A stretch of DNA of 64,000 bases from Phlebiopsis flavidoalba (GCA_035772785.1 JAOCPU010000007.1:248001-312000), one strand, 5' to 3'; shown: positions 32,427 to 44,475, counted from the stretch's first letter. Made by a program: numbers and translations. Notes: a model not told the origin generated them from the letters alone.

Positions 32427-34639
32427 CTAGTTCTTCGGCTTAATAAGACCAAACAACTTGCCCCGACGCGCCTTCGCATCCTGCGCCTGGCGCGCCTCGT
32501 GCTCCATCTCCTCCTCCGAGATGTGTCCGCCGAGCGCGTACCACACGACGGTGAGCATACCGAGGACCGCCGTGAGCACACAGCCGGCCATCGCGCCGAT
32601 GCCCGCGCGGGTGCCAGCCGAGCACCTGCTGGTACGGGCCGAGCGTCCAGCCGGTGAAGTCGGTGATGTCGGTGTGGCCCGCGGCGTTGCCCGACGGACG
32701 GGCACGCTCAGCTCCTGGCACTGCTCGACGACCGCGGAGGGCATCGTGTTGCGTCGTGCGCTGCTGGGCCTCGAGGGGCGCCTCGATGAAGGTCACGGCG
32801 AGGCCGGCTTCCAAGTGCCACTCGATGTGACCTACACATATGCGGTCAGAAATGAAGTGGTGAGGTAAGAAAGGGACGTACAGTGGAAGATCCAGGCACC
32901 GGGGTTGTCAGCGATCGTGCGGAGCGTGACACCCTGGCCGGAGGGGGACCTGAACGGTGTCACGACGGACGGGGTTCGCGAGGCTCTCGTTGATGGAGGG
33001 TTCAGACAGCGCGGGATCGTCAGACGTGTAGTCGGTCGAACGCTGCACAATCTGGAACTTGTGGCCGTGCAAATGGCTGTCGAGCAACAATGAGTACTGC
33101 GTTATCAACACTTAATGGGAGCGCGACGTACAAAGGATGCTTGCCAGCATCGCCGTTCTTGAGAACAATATCGAACACCTCCATGTGGTTGATAACGAAA
33201 GTGAAGGGGCCGTACGCAGCAGCATCGGTGGCGTTGGCGCCGAGCGTAAGCTCAGAGAGGACAGCGGGGACGAGAGGGGAGACGTAGGTCTGGCCGTTGA
33301 ACATGGCACGGTTGGTGCCGTCGTCCATGGTGTCGAAGAGGACCTCGAGCTCGGTGGTGCGGCCCGCGGGGAGGATGGGCTCGACGTCGAGGGGTACGAG
33401 GGCCATGTCGTCAATGTCGTGGTAGTTGTCGATGAAGCCGAGGTCGGTGATCGACTTGGAGGAGTCGTACGTGACCGAAGAGGTGACGTTGGGGTTCAGG
33501 GGCCTCAGGGACGGTGTCGAACATGTCAGTGTCCATGTTGGCGTGGATGGCCCAGTTGGAGTTCGTGTCGCGCCGCGGGCGGTGACGAGGACAGAGTAAC
33601 GCTGGGCGACGGTGACGGTGACAATGTCGGTCGAGTAGGGCTCGACGTCGGTACCGGTCGACCTCGATGATCTGCATGTCGTGGCCATCGAGCCAGACGA
33701 AGAACATGGCGAACGCGGAGGTGTTGACGATACGGAGACGGTAGGTCTTTCCGGGCGTGAAAGGGAAAGGTGGCGTCGAGGGTTTCGCGTTCTCGTTGAA
33801 ACCAACGGCGGCGGTCACGGAGTCGGGGTTCTTGCCGGAGATGGGACCGAGGTAGGAAGACGCGTTTCTGGGCATAGTAGATGAGGGCAGAGTCGGGCAC
33901 GGGCTCTGCGCCACCGGGGTTGGCGATGCTGATGAACTGCTTGATGAGAACCGAGTGCTCGTCGTGGTACCAGTCACCAAGGACGACGGTGAACTCTTCG
34001 TCGTACTTGTGCTTTTTCTGTTGGTGGATGGATGACGAGAGGAGCACGGAGACCACGTCTACGTATTGACCCTGGCCGATACGATATTAGAGACGGGGAA
34101 GGACTGAAAAAAACCGAACAAGGACCTACAGCAGCGTGCGAGTGGATCCAGTAGGTACCCCACTGACCAGAGGTAGAGATTGGGGACGACATAGTCGAAG
34201 CTCTTGCCGGGAGGGACACCGCTGAAGAGAATATTCAGCAAAAAGCGCGCGCTTGAGCGAGGTAGGTGAATTACCATTGAGAGACGGCGACGGGCGCCGT
34301 CCATCCATGTGGTGGAGTTGAAGAACATGCCGTGGTGGTGGAGGGTCATGGGCCCCCTCGTCGGAGCGAGTTGTAGGCATGAACAATTAGGTCATCAGTC
34401 GACTGGACGTCGATGGGGCGGTGGTCTGTGCGTAGGGTGAGGGTGAAGAACCCACGGACGCGGTGGACGCGTAGAGGAGTACTTACGGCCAGGTGCCGCG
34501 TGACACCAATGACGCGACGGGGGAAAAGACCGTCGTGGGTTGGCGTTCTCGACATAGGTGATGTTCCACCAGATCTCCTTGGTGCCCGCGAGGACAGAGA
34601 GAGACAACGGCGGCGAGGAGGGCGAGCGCAGACCCGCAT
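32427..34639 (-). CDS. FET3: Fet3-type multicopper ferroxidase
   Basis: Fet3 oxidises Fe(II) at the cell surface and hands Fe(III) to Ftr1. ATG at 34639 starts a signal peptide ([19 protein letters not shown]). All copper-binding clusters are present: [37 protein letters not shown] (across an intron near 33070-33140), and [15 protein letters not shown] (across an intron near 32835-32880). The ferroxidase-like middle includes [20 protein letters not shown]. After [20 protein letters not shown] there is one C-terminal membrane helix ([20 protein letters not shown]) and a short cytosolic Lys/Arg/Glu tail, as in Fet3 rather than secreted laccase. It is divergent from FTR1, with shared GATA sites. 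Length is near 600 residues. Confidence 0.92.
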
Positions 34640-34834
34640 GATGGCTTACCGGAAGGTCGTGGACCGCGACTTGCACGCGAGGGCAAGAGGCTGGGTGAGG
34701 GGAGGGGGAGACCGAGCGGTGGGAAGCGGGAGAGGGGACCGGCCGTTCGCCATAAATATATGAGGACTGAAGTGGACCCAGTCAGGAGGAGGAGGCTCGA
34801 CTGGCAGGGGAGGCTGATCGGCTTCGAAAATTTT

Positions 34835-34843
34835 ATCTGATAA
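34835..34843 (+). promoter_or_regulatory. GATA iron-repressor site (ATCTGATAA)
   Basis: Exact consensus match, preceded by TT so that TTATCTGATAA is palindromic in GATA cores. It lies about 195 bases upstream of the FET3 ATG. Confidence 0.7.
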
Positions 34844-35145
34844 GACGAACACATGAGCCTCCGGGATCTTGCCGGCAGTTTCATCGTTGACCCCGAACTT
34901 TAATCCAGAAGACGCAGAAGAAAGGCCGAGCACATGCAGAATATGCCTCACCGCCGGCCCCTCGCACGCGCCGCCGCCGGCCGCGTTGGCTGGGCACCGG
35001 CGCGTAAACCATCGCAGGAGGGCGCACGGTTCGGCCGACGGCGGCGACGAGGGCGAGCACGCCGCCAAGAGCGGCTGGGAGCAGGAGGAGCGTGCAGGGA
35101 TGGCCCGGGAGCGGCGCACGACAGGCACCGCGGACCCAATTCGTA

Positions 35146-35154
35146 ATCAGATAA
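35146..35154 (+). promoter_or_regulatory. GATA iron-repressor site (ATCAGATAA)
   Basis: Exact consensus match, about 220 bases upstream of FTR1. It continues GATAAGATGAACCC, nearly the same as GATAAGATCAACCC at 35193. Confidence 0.7.
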
Positions 35155-35190
35155 GATGAACCCTGAAAAACAGCCCGTGCCATCAGCGGA

Positions 35191-35220
35191 GAGATAAGAT
35201 CAACCCCCGGAAAAATTATC
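35191..35220 (+). promoter_or_regulatory. Two additional GATA cores
   Basis: AGATAA at 35192-35197 and TTATC (GATAA on the minus strand) at 35216-35220, 155-180 bases from the FTR1 ATG. Confidence 0.55.
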
Positions 35221-35374
35221 AGATTGCGGCCCGTTCGAGGCACTCTGCTCTCCTCGCCCTCCACTATATCTAAAATGCCTCGTCCCACCGCTCTCCTCCC
35301 CGACCTCCCTCTTTCCCCCAGAGCGGCCGGCCTCCCCCTCGTGCACCCGAAACCCCCGCACAGGGCGCAGCAAA

Positions 35375-36804
35375 ATGGGCAAGAACGTCTTCTCCGTCCC
35401 CATCTTCTTCATCGTCTTCCGTGAGACCCTCGAGGCCGCCATCATCGTCTCCGTCCTCCTCGGTCTCGTCGAGCAGATTGCCCACGACGAAAAGACCTTT
35501 GCTGTCCCCGCCTCCCTCGAAAACGCCGACAAGGACTCGGCAGACGGTCTCGCCAAACCAGCCCGAGCTCGCCAGCCCGAGGATGTCGCCCTCCGCAGGA
35601 AGCGCTTCATTCGCCGCATGCGGTGGCAGATCTTTGGTGGCTCCCTCCTCGGTCTCTTTATTGCCGCTGCCATCGGTGCTGCCTTTATTGCCGTCTGGTT
35701 CACCAAGGCCTCTGACTTGTGGGCCAAGTCTGAGGAGCTCTGGGAAGGTTTGTCTTCTGTCGATCCCACCACGCGTCGCGCTCAACCGCGTTCCTTCCCA
35801 GGTATCTTTGAGCTCATCGCGTGTATCATGATCTTCGTCATGGGTGTCACCATGCTCAAGATGGACCGTGCCAAGGCTAAATGGCGCGTGAAGCTTCAGC
35901 GCGCTTTCGAGGGACGCGTGTGTATTTTTCCCTCTATTAGTTGTGTGTCTTGGTTATTGACCACCCCTTTTTTTCTCAGACGTCGACCGCGAAGCCAGGT
36001 CCGGCAAGTGGGTCCTGTTCATCCTCCCCATGATTACCGTGCTCCGCGAAGGTACGCTTATTTCTTTTGCTCGTTCCCACATCGCGCTGACGCCAAGCCC
36101 ACAGGGTATGGAGGCCGTCATTTTCGTCGGTGGTGTCTCGCTCGGACAGCCCGCTACCTCCATTCCCCTTGCTACAGTTGTTGGTCTCATCTGCGGTCTT
36201 GCCTGCGGTTTCCTCATCTACTCCTTCGCTAGCCGCACTAGTAAGTTTTGCTCTACCGTCGCGTTCGCGCCATCACTAACTTTGCTCCCACAGCCCTCAC
36301 CGTCTTCCTGATCTGCATGACCAACTTCATTCTGCTCATCGGTGCCGGCCTCTTTAGCCGTGCCATCGGTGCCTTCCAGACGCAAAAGTTCAACAAGCTG
36401 TAAGTCAAACTCAGTTTCTGTCGTTGACATAGACTCAATTGCCCCCGCAGGCTTGGTGCCGATGTCGACGACGCAGGAGGTGACGGACCCGGCTCGTACG
36501 ACGTCCGTGGTAACGTCTGGCACTTGGACTGCTGCAACCCCGAGAACAACTTTGACAACGACGGCTGGTCGCTCTTCAACGCGATCTTCGGCTGGACGAA
36601 CAACGCCACGATCGGCACGATCCTCGGCTACGTCTTCTACTGGCTCGCCGCAATGGCCGTGCTCGTGTACATGAAGTACAAGGAGGGCCGCACCAAGGTC
36701 TTTGGCTACGAGTCCGCCGCTGGTGTGAGGAGGCGCGAGCGTGCGGCGCGCTTACTCGCGGCGACTCGGAGCTGGGCGCGAGCGACGAGAAGGCGAGCGC
36801 ATAA
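35375..36804 (+). CDS. FTR1: High-affinity iron permease Ftr1
   Basis: Ftr1 carries Fe(III) across the plasma membrane with Fet3. ATG at 35375 gives MGKNVFSVPIFFIVFRETLE, with the first REXXE iron-binding motif (RETLE) at residues 16-20. The second (REGME) spans an intron near 36050-36107, in LPMITVLREGMEAVIFVGGV. Membrane helices include AAIIVSVLLGLVEQI, GSLLGLFIAAAIGAAFIAVW, FELIACIMIFVMGVTMLKMD, VVGLICGLACGFLIYSFA, LICMTNFILLIGAGLFSRAI and TILGYVFYWLAAMAVLVYMK. The seven-helix layout and the loop WHLDCCNPENNFDNDGW fit the family. The C-terminus GDSELGASDEKASA ends at TAA 36802-36804 after a one-base slip near 36745. Five short introns. Confidence 0.94.
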
Positions 36805-37335
36805 AATCGGGTGTAGTGTTGTCTTTTCTGCTGTTGTTGTCACGATGTTTTTGGTACGACCCCCTACTATGTTTTAGTCCTAGTCCCCCCATGCCCTTCG
36901 CTGTATTCTCCCCCTTTCCGAGGTCTGGCACGGAATGATAATTCCTCTGTTCCCACTCTTGCCTGTCGTCCGACCATGCCCGCGTACCCGCCCGGTCGTA
37001 CCACAAAAATAAGAACAAAAGCCTCGCGGCTCCCGCACGGAGCGAAAACAGCACCACACCATCGCGAAGCCCCATACACACCACATGCACGCCACCCTGC
37101 CGAGGACAAGAACAGCACAGGGAGCATATGCCCCCGGGGGACTCTATAGCAGCCCTACCACACAGGCCATCGAGACGACCTCTTCTATCACGGCCACACC
37201 CACGCCCTCCCAAGACGCCGCCGAGATTCCCCAACCGCCCCACGAGCCTCCCACACACGATCGCCCCGCGGGCCCTCGTCCCCGCCCCCCCCGCCCGACG
37301 ACGCCGACCCCAAGGTCAGAGAGCCCGCCGCCGCT

Positions 37336-37344
37336 ATCAGATAA
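37336..37344 (+). promoter_or_regulatory. Orphan GATA iron-repressor site (ATCAGATAA)
   Basis: Exact consensus in TATCAGATAAGAC, 532 bases after the FTR1 stop. Confidence 0.6.
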
Positions 37345-37486
37345 GACAAGCCGCGCTGTAGGCGGGCGTGAAACCTTGTGTGTGTCGGTGTCCTCTCTGT
37401 TGTGCGCGGGCCGGCCGCTCGGGTCCGCACGCTCTGCCTCCGAACGCACGGCAGAACTCCTGTGCGGGGGTGGGTCAAGTGGGGGT

Positions 37487-37495
37487 ATCTGATAA
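37487..37495 (+). promoter_or_regulatory. Orphan GATA iron-repressor site (ATCTGATAA)
   Basis: It sits in TATCTGATAAGATA, which holds three GATA cores within 14 bases. It lies 151 bases from the site at 37336. Confidence 0.6.
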
Positions 37496-38768
37496 GATAG
37501 TGGCGGCCGCCTGACCGTGGGGCGTGGGGACGGCTGCAGGTGGGCTGCACGGTGGGGCTTCGATATTACCCGCGGGCGCGGTTCGTGACTGCTCAAGGAT
37601 GCGGCTGCGTGGGGGCGGCGTGCCCGAAGGAGGTGACGTTGGCTGTGCGCGGCCGAGGATCGTCCTCGAGTGCCTTGGGGGACCATCAGAACGGTGATAT
37701 ACCAGCAGAGAGGTTATTCAGCATTATTGCATCCCTAGGTGTGTATGCACATGTCACGAGATTGGGGCGTTGGTCATTTGATACTCTATTCCATTTGTCG
37801 GCTATGTCGGGTTTTAGCGAAACGCCATGCCTGAGCTTCGTCACCGCTGGATGCAAAAGAATTTCGCTCCTTGTTCATAGATAGCTCGCGGCGACGAACG
37901 AAGAAGAAGCACAGTTTAAATGAGACAGTACAGGCCTCGGTAGAAGACCCCTGACCAGGAATAAATTCACGATCGGGGGGGGCGCGGGAGAACTACAACG
38001 CACATTACGGATTAGCTATACAACAAGCCAGGTGTCCATCTGTCGCAAGGTCGCGTTGCTTGCGAGAAGACACCATTCAAAACACGCGTACGTGGGAAGG
38101 CAGTTGAGCGTGTGTAACCTGACTAGCCTTTATCGTCGGGCCAGCTTTGAGCGTACATGCATGATGAGTCTCGACGATGAGTGAACATGGTCCAGACTTC
38201 TTGAAGATAAAGTGCAAGTCCATGAAAGGTGGGAGCTCTACTCACTTCAGGCTGTGATCGTGACACCAGCAAGTGTATAACACGTCTGCGCCCCAATTTG
38301 TATTGGTCTGTTTCCACGACCTAGTATCAATTGCTTGTATCTACGAAGTACGTTTATCAGACCGACTCGGATGCAAATCGGAAACAATTGGGCTGAAAGT
38401 CGAGAAGGTTTATGAGTAGAAAAGACTTGTGATGTTGCCCCTGTGCATACAAAGCCTGAGAGTATGATTACGTAGTCTATGTGCGATGATATTTGCTCTG
38501 CGAACTATGCTGTCGTAAAATGCGAAGAAATGGTGTTCTGAAATCGCCGGACCACGAAATCCAAAGTTATATAGCCATGACGTCACTTGTAGGCGTTTGA
38601 TCACTTACGTCAGCGACTCATTTACGCGGGCTCTGGTTTGCGTTTCTTCCACCAACTCCTCGTAAGAGCAGGATCTTGAGTTATTCACTATTGCATACAC
38701 TTGATGATTATTTGACAAAGAATGAAACATATTTAGTGCTCAAGGCAATGGATGCACACTTCTCAGGA

Positions 38769-40617
38769 ATGCTACCGCTTGAGTTCTTCCCAATATCCTA
38801 GACCATGTTTATTCGACCAAAGTCATGATTGCCAGCGTATGTTTAGTCAACAGCTCATTTTACAGATTCGCAGATAACAGAATCGGTACCGTCGTGCTTT
38901 CATATATGCTTGGCACAAAGATGGAAAGACTAAGGCGAGTCCATGGTCGTGTTTTCATGCTGGTACATACTGAAATCAACATGGAGCGCCAATGCTAGGT
39001 CAAACAACTGTTCACTACCCTAAGGCAACTGCCCGCACCTAGCCGGATATGTAGAGCAACTCAGTGAGAAATTTTATACCCTCGCCCATGGCATCTCTCT
39101 CCGCCTAATGCTTGGTGTAAAGCAATCCGCGAATTATCCAAAGGACATACGTCATGCGGCCGAAACGGGAAGCAATCAGAACGCTCTGCTTGCAAGGTAT
39201 CCGGCAACTGCGTCAAACCTAGATCGCTCATGCAGAACCTGGACGCGGGACGGTGCTCACTTAGTGACGACATTATTCTGGCTCCTTCAAGAGGGGGGCA
39301 CACATCTCTCTGAGCTCGAGATCAATGGCCAAGCCGGTCGCTGCTGTTCCAAACAACGCTAGTATAGTGCTGCTGCGCGGGATTGTCAAGCATCTGAGCA
39401 AAGATCTTCGTTGATTATGCTCTGATTCTGACGTCGCCTCGCTTCCCTTCCTGGGTGGGCTCGGTGAGACGGCTGACATACACTGCGACACTTGACCCTG
39501 ATCTGCAAAGCTAACTTCATTTTTCCATGCGGCGGTTTGATACTGAACTCGCTTATTCGCAAGTCAGCAACGCATGTCACGGACGAGCTTTTCTGACTAC
39601 GCTCTCTGAACACTTGGTTAATCTGGAACACTTCTATCTCGTCGGATGTCCCAAGGTGCCCAAGGGTCACACATACAGAAGAGGCCGTTTGGGAGATCAT
39701 ATCCAACTCTCGGGTCGGTCTCCGAGGACTCGGGCTTGAAGGGCGTTTTCGCCTACATTTGTATGTATCGCAAAAACATGATTTTATATTGGGCTGAACG
39801 ATTGTATGCAGGATATGACGACCAACTCAGCGAGCTGTGCACGGCGTGCAACGCTTTACGAAATCTCAGCTCAGTCGCCTTGACGGTAGAAACTCGGAGC
39901 CCCCACTCAAACACAACCTGGACAGCGGGTGTAGTCAAGCTGTTAGCCGCTTCGCCCCTCGAGTATCACCATCACACATCTCGTCGCTCGGAGGAGAGCT
40001 CAGCGTCGTTTTAGTGCCCTCGATGATCAATTCATGCCTGGACATTGTCGCAGCACACGGCGAAAAACGCCTCAAGAGACTTCTCAGTCCATCGGCTTCC
40101 CATGAGCGGAGAGATGGTCATGAACTTATGCTCCCCGCTGCCCAAAAACATCGAGCAGCTTTTCGTAGTCTTGGGAGAAGAGCGAGCTACTCGGTCAGTA
40201 TGAACCAGTGATTACTGGCAATGCATCTCTGAGCGCTGAACGACGTATCGTCTAGGGCGGACCTGATGATGTCTCTAGTTACTAGCAAAAAGGAATTTGC
40301 GCGCGGTGCACGTTAACCGACCCATGGGCCCACGACACGGACGTTTGATGAAGCCCCCCGTCGTTCCGAAAGAGCAGATCTTGCATTTAGTTCGCGGACT
40401 GTCGCCATCCAAACTTGAGGCAAATCGGTTTCAATACAAGGGTTGCTACCAGGTAAGCTGGAATAAGTACATACCAAAGCGCACAACTGATGACCTTCCT
40501 CAGATTAAACAGAGTTGCGAGAGCAAGTGAAGCCGGTGGAATAGAGGTGGAGCTTGGACTCGGTCCGTACGAGAGCCCGGAGATTCCACTGAGCAATTCC
40601 TGGTTGTGCGGACATGA
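38769..40617 (+). CDS. F-box/LRR protein (RNI-like)
   Basis: ATG at 38769 gives MLPLEFFPNILDHVYSTKVM and IASVCLVNSSFYRFA, an F-box-like start. Leucine-rich repeats follow: THLSELEINGQ, LSEHLVNLEHFYLVGCPKV, TEEAVWEIISNS, CNALRNLSSVALTVETRSP and NIEQLFVVLGEERAT, then VPKEQILHLVRGLSP. The terminal GIEVELGLGPYESPEI leads into QFLVVRT with TGA at 40615-40617. An SCF substrate receptor role is likely, substrate unknown. It belongs to a different subfamily from the minus-strand trio. Frame slips are frequent. Confidence 0.65.
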
Positions 40618-42089
40618 GTCTACCAAAGGTTGGCATTGGTTATATGGCGAGGCATGAATGCAGATCCCTCAACGCTCTACACGTCGAGTTTGATCCATGT
40701 CATAAAATATGCTGGCACATTATTTACTGTGCGCTTCTGTGGCGATCAGCCCATTGACCTTTACCATATTCTCCCGCGACACATTTCTCACTCTTGCTGT
40801 TTTGGACCCGGCGACACTTCATTCAAAGTAATGGAAGTGATGGTCCCGCTCTCACTTCAATTACCCCAGCCAAATCGCGTGATTGTATAAAGGCGTCCAC
40901 ATGAACTGAAGCCGTCCAAGGTGCGAATATTCTGAGTCCCGAGCGCGGCCCTTGGGGCTCGGCGTGGGGGATAGGCAGCACTCCGATTAGAGTGCCGGGA
41001 CGTCCATGCTACTGTGCGGCAGCAGCATTGGGGTAATGGCAGATATGCAAGGCACTCGCAATAGCTTGAGATCAAGTCTCCAAGGCTCTCTTGCGAAACG
41101 GGGGCGGTGGATGCGCTCGGTGCTTCCTCACTGATTATTTTTTGAGCGCAGTGGCCGCTATCGAAGAAATGTCGACATGTCCCAATTAGCGCTTAGGGTC
41201 TCTGGTATAATCCGATTGTTAGGGATTTGAAAATCCGTCTTGCCCATGGTTTTCTTTGCCACCTCCCGTCGTATCACACAAAGATATCTTCTATTTGAGC
41301 ACCTCTTCTGCGAAATCTGAGTGTGCACTTTCCGAGAGTTCTTCTGTAACGGTCGCGCTAGAATCGATGACAGGAAACTCTTCCCGATCAGGAATAATTG
41401 CGGTTGAGGCCGTCCCTTGAGGTCCTTGTGCAACGGCGTACGGACCTCATCTACATCGATGGAGGATCCGGCTAAACCTATTTCATGCTCAGTACCTAAT
41501 GTACTTGGATGTTATTTATCGAGAACGTCCCATATAATAACCTGTTTGAAGTAGAAGACTCTTGATCGGAGGAGAAGGTCTTCCTTGGCCTCTGTGCGCC
41601 AAGTCCAAAGACTTGGCTCCCGCTCAGAACCAATTCCTGCTAATCCTTTTGCTTGTTGAGAGTGATCCAGGGCACCGTGCTGTTGTTGCAGGAAAATGCT
41701 CGTGCTTACCTTTTGGTAATAGTTTCATCATTAATGGCTAAATGGATACGCAAGAAATCGTTGAATGGCGTCTTGATGAGTCGCTGCGATTTCGGCTTGC
41801 AACATCCATGGTCGGTTGGCGTACACTGCAGATCGAGACTGTGAAGGAAACAAAAACAGAAGCGCGAGTAATAAAATAATTGATCGCACTGCAAATTGTT
41901 ATTGAGTAGACGAAAAAATCTAATGTGGTGTAAGTACGTCGCGTCGACAGACTTTCCATACTATGGCACACAGAGTCGAAACAGCTGTCGACACCATTTC
42001 CTTTTCTCCTCCCGTCCCCCTCCTCACCCCCCCCCTCTCACGAGTGTCTACTAATATCCGCGCACCGGGTGACTGCACGAAGTGAAAGC
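40618..42089. other. Intergenic or unrecognised coding, 1.5 kb
   Basis: Short frames only. A minus-strand frame at 41158-41433 (PQPQLFLIGKSFLSSILARP) and a plus-strand Ser-rich stretch near 41300-41400 (TSSAKSECALSESSSVTVAL) are the longest. Neither matches a family I know. A pyrimidine-rich tract (CTCCTCACCCCCCCCC-like, about 42008-42040) precedes the ArfGAP start and is probably promoter. Confidence 0.35.
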
Positions 42090-44013
42090 ATGTCTGGCAC
42101 AAACGAGCTTTGCTGCGGAAAAGAAACCAGCGTATTCTTCTGGAACCTCGTGAACCAGCCAGGGAATGGTGCGGGCCAGTACTTACTGAGTTGATGCCGT
42201 TCCGTCGCGCTAGCTTAGCAACACACTATATCTCTTCCATTCCCCCCTCTTAGGACACCTTGTTCTGATTGCAAGGCTAGGGCCCCAAGATGGCGTTCGC
42301 ACAATTTGGGTATATTCATCTGTGTGTGGCCCGACATTTCACGGATGTACCGGTCCGCTGACCCTGCCCACTCTAGCGTAAATTGCGCGAGTATACATCG
42401 CAAATTTTGGCACACCATATAACTAAAGTGTACGCATGTATATCTCTCTGTTCAATTCGGCCTGTTAATGATCTAGTTTTGCACCTCAGGAAGAGTGTGA
42501 CATTGGACACATGGGCGAAAGACCAAGTCGAAGTCGGCATCTCGTCCTTCTGTGAGTTGTGATGACTTGTGTTGACGTCTCTTTTCTTTTCGTCCCCCGA
42601 AGAACATGAAGAGCATCGCAACGTCAAATCGAACGCAATATATAACCCGACGAGACTCGTCATCCACCTCCGACCAACATGATTGATTCGGACGAGACAG
42701 CGAGCTTGAGAAAGTACATTCGAGGTTCGTTCCAGCTTTCGCCTACTGCTTAAATTTAGATCATCACTCATTACGCTCTTGCAGCGAAATATGAGTTCAG
42801 GTCATTCGAGAAGAGAGATGGCCCGAGCTCTAGCATGGCGACTTCCGCGAGTTCAGAGTTCAGGTCCTCGAGTAGCCATCCGCATTGTCCTCCTCACTTC
42901 TCTCGAAAGAGCGGCCGTAGTCAGCTCCCTACTCGGCCCCTCGAGGTCACTCCGCTCTGTTACATTACCCCCATCTCGCACATCACCTCCCTCCACAAGT
43001 TCACCGTCTACATTCTCTTCATCCCCTACCGCTCCGCTCAAGTCTAATTTATCTACACAAATCGACAAGTACTCCTGGCAACCCCCGTCTCGGCCCCTCT
43101 AGCACCCTCTTCGTTCTGTGTCTCAACCGTCTACGCTAGCATCAGCACTTCTGCACCCGTGTCGCAACAACAACTTTTCGGTACATCAACTCTGTCAGAT
43201 CTTCGATCCTTACAGTCGAGTACAATTGACGCTACATTACCGTTGCAAGTGGCCTCGACTCCCCCAGCTATGTCATCCACACCCCGACATCTTATTCCTC
43301 AGCCCCCAATCCGTTCCACAATTTGTCTGCTGGTCACCTCTCCGCCATGTCCGCTCCTCCTTATGCGTCCTCATTCACTTGGGTACATCTCCAGGCGCCG
43401 CCGGAAGCGGGCTGAGCATCAGTCCCGGTATGGGTCAAGGCATGAGCAATATCTACACTGGGGCGAACATATCACCGTTCCAGCCATCACCGATAAATCC
43501 TGGTACTCCTATCCCTCCAATAAACTCTACGGCCGAGTCCAAATCCATTTGCACCCCAAATCCGGCAAATGTGACCCCACCGGAAATCGGTACTTACTTA
43601 CGTGTGGGTGAGAGGCTATGGTATTCCACAGACCATGGCACCTCAAACGTCATTCGGCGGAAACCCCATGTTCACCGGACAACAGTACGGGCAGCAGCCG
43701 ATGCAGTCGCATGGCTTCGCATCGCAGCCACCAATGCAATACGCCCAGCCCCAGGCGCAGATGCATGTCCCGACGCCGGGGAACCCGTTCATGCCAGCCC
43801 CAAACGACACCGTCGCCCTTCATGGGTGCCGCCCCCATGGGAAGTACGCCAGTTTCACCGTTCGGAGGGGCGCAACCCATGCAGCAGATGAATACGATGC
43901 AGCAGCCACAACAAGCCAATTTTGGAGCTACCAATCCGTTCACTAGCTGGGTCCAGCAGCCACCGCAGGGTCAGCAGGGGCAGGGCGGTTATACACAACA
44001 GTGGAGGATGTAA
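42090..44013 (+). CDS. AGE2: ArfGAP (Age2/SMAP-type)
   Basis: It activates GTP hydrolysis by Arf in vesicle traffic. ATG at 42090, then after frame slips RKRNQRILLELVNQPGN and, across an intron, TCSDCKARAPRWRSHNLGIF with ICV, the CX2C zinc-finger start. IHRKFGTHITK follows, then across the next intron SVTLDTWAKDQVE, NVKSNAIYNP and SLRKYIRAKYEFRSFEKRDG. The C-terminal half is low-complexity Gln/Met/Pro/Gly-rich (GQQYGQQPMQSHGFASQPPM, ending NPFTSWVQQPPQGQQG and QWRM) with TAA at 44011-44013. This is the usual layout of an Age2-type protein. The CX2C pair near CSDC is seen, but the second pair is not clearly readable at a frame slip near 42330. The gene symbol rests on domain order. Confidence 0.8.
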
Positions 44014-44475
44014 AATGGTTCGGGTTATTCGCAAGCGTATACGTTCGAGATAACGCGACGGCACATGGAAAGTGTAGGAAGGAAGGATTAATGTCGACGT
44101 GGTCGAAGAGATGGGTCTTTATTTTCCATTTGCTTACATTATATCCTTGATTCGTATGGCTCGGCAGGTTCTCGCGGGATGCATATGGTCAGCCGCACTG
44201 TTGGCGTTGCACCTTGTGCTTCAGCTCATGTTCGATGTTGGGATTTGAAGAAGGCACCAGGTGTCCAGAATAATATTGAATAAAATTGCTAATTATAACA
44301 ATGAATTGTGGGGGAAATGCAACGACTGCTTCCAGGGAGATGTAGTAATGAGAACGATGTCAAAAATGGACCACCCACCCTACCACAGTGTGTTTCAGGA
44401 CGCGCGCCTGCTTTTCCTGGTCCTGGATCTGCTTGAGGGCACTAAACACGGTGTGTTTACTCCGTCCTGGCCAAT

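Larger units (their letters stand above)
34640..35374. promoter_or_regulatory. Bidirectional FET3-FTR1 iron-responsive promoter
   Basis: A 735-base spacer separates two divergent ATGs. It contains two exact ATCWGATAA sites and two further GATA-type sites (35191-35197 and 35216-35220). ATCWGATAA is the established consensus of fungal iron-sensing GATA repressors (SreA/Sre1/Urbs1 group). Three of the sites share an extension, GATAAGAYSAACMC. A pyrimidine-rich stretch lies before the FTR1 start. Confidence 0.75.
36805..38768. other. 2-kb intergenic region with two orphan GATA sites
   Basis: The left part is GC-rich 3' sequence of FTR1. Two exact ATCWGATAA sites stand alone at 37336 and 37487 with no recognisable gene nearby on either strand. 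The right part (37.7-38.7 kb) is less GC-rich and full of short frames without family features. It holds only the promoter of the F-box gene at 38769. Confidence 0.5.

Noticed and set aside
33137..33670. Long plus-strand open frame of 177 codons
   Set aside because: It is antisense to FET3 exons, whose copper motifs and frame are clear; GC-rich coding DNA leaves such shadows open.
32427..34639. Secreted laccase instead of Fet3
   Set aside because: A C-terminal membrane helix with a cytosolic tail and the divergent FTR1 partner with iron-GATA sites favour ferroxidase.
35200..35785. Minus-strand open frames of 170-190 codons near the FTR1 start
   Set aside because: They are antisense to FTR1 and its promoter, of low complexity, with no domain.
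37144..37686. Minus-strand 180-codon frame next to the orphan GATA sites
   Set aside because: Arg/Pro/Gly-rich composition typical of random GC-rich DNA, with no credible start context; not supported as the iron-regulated gene.
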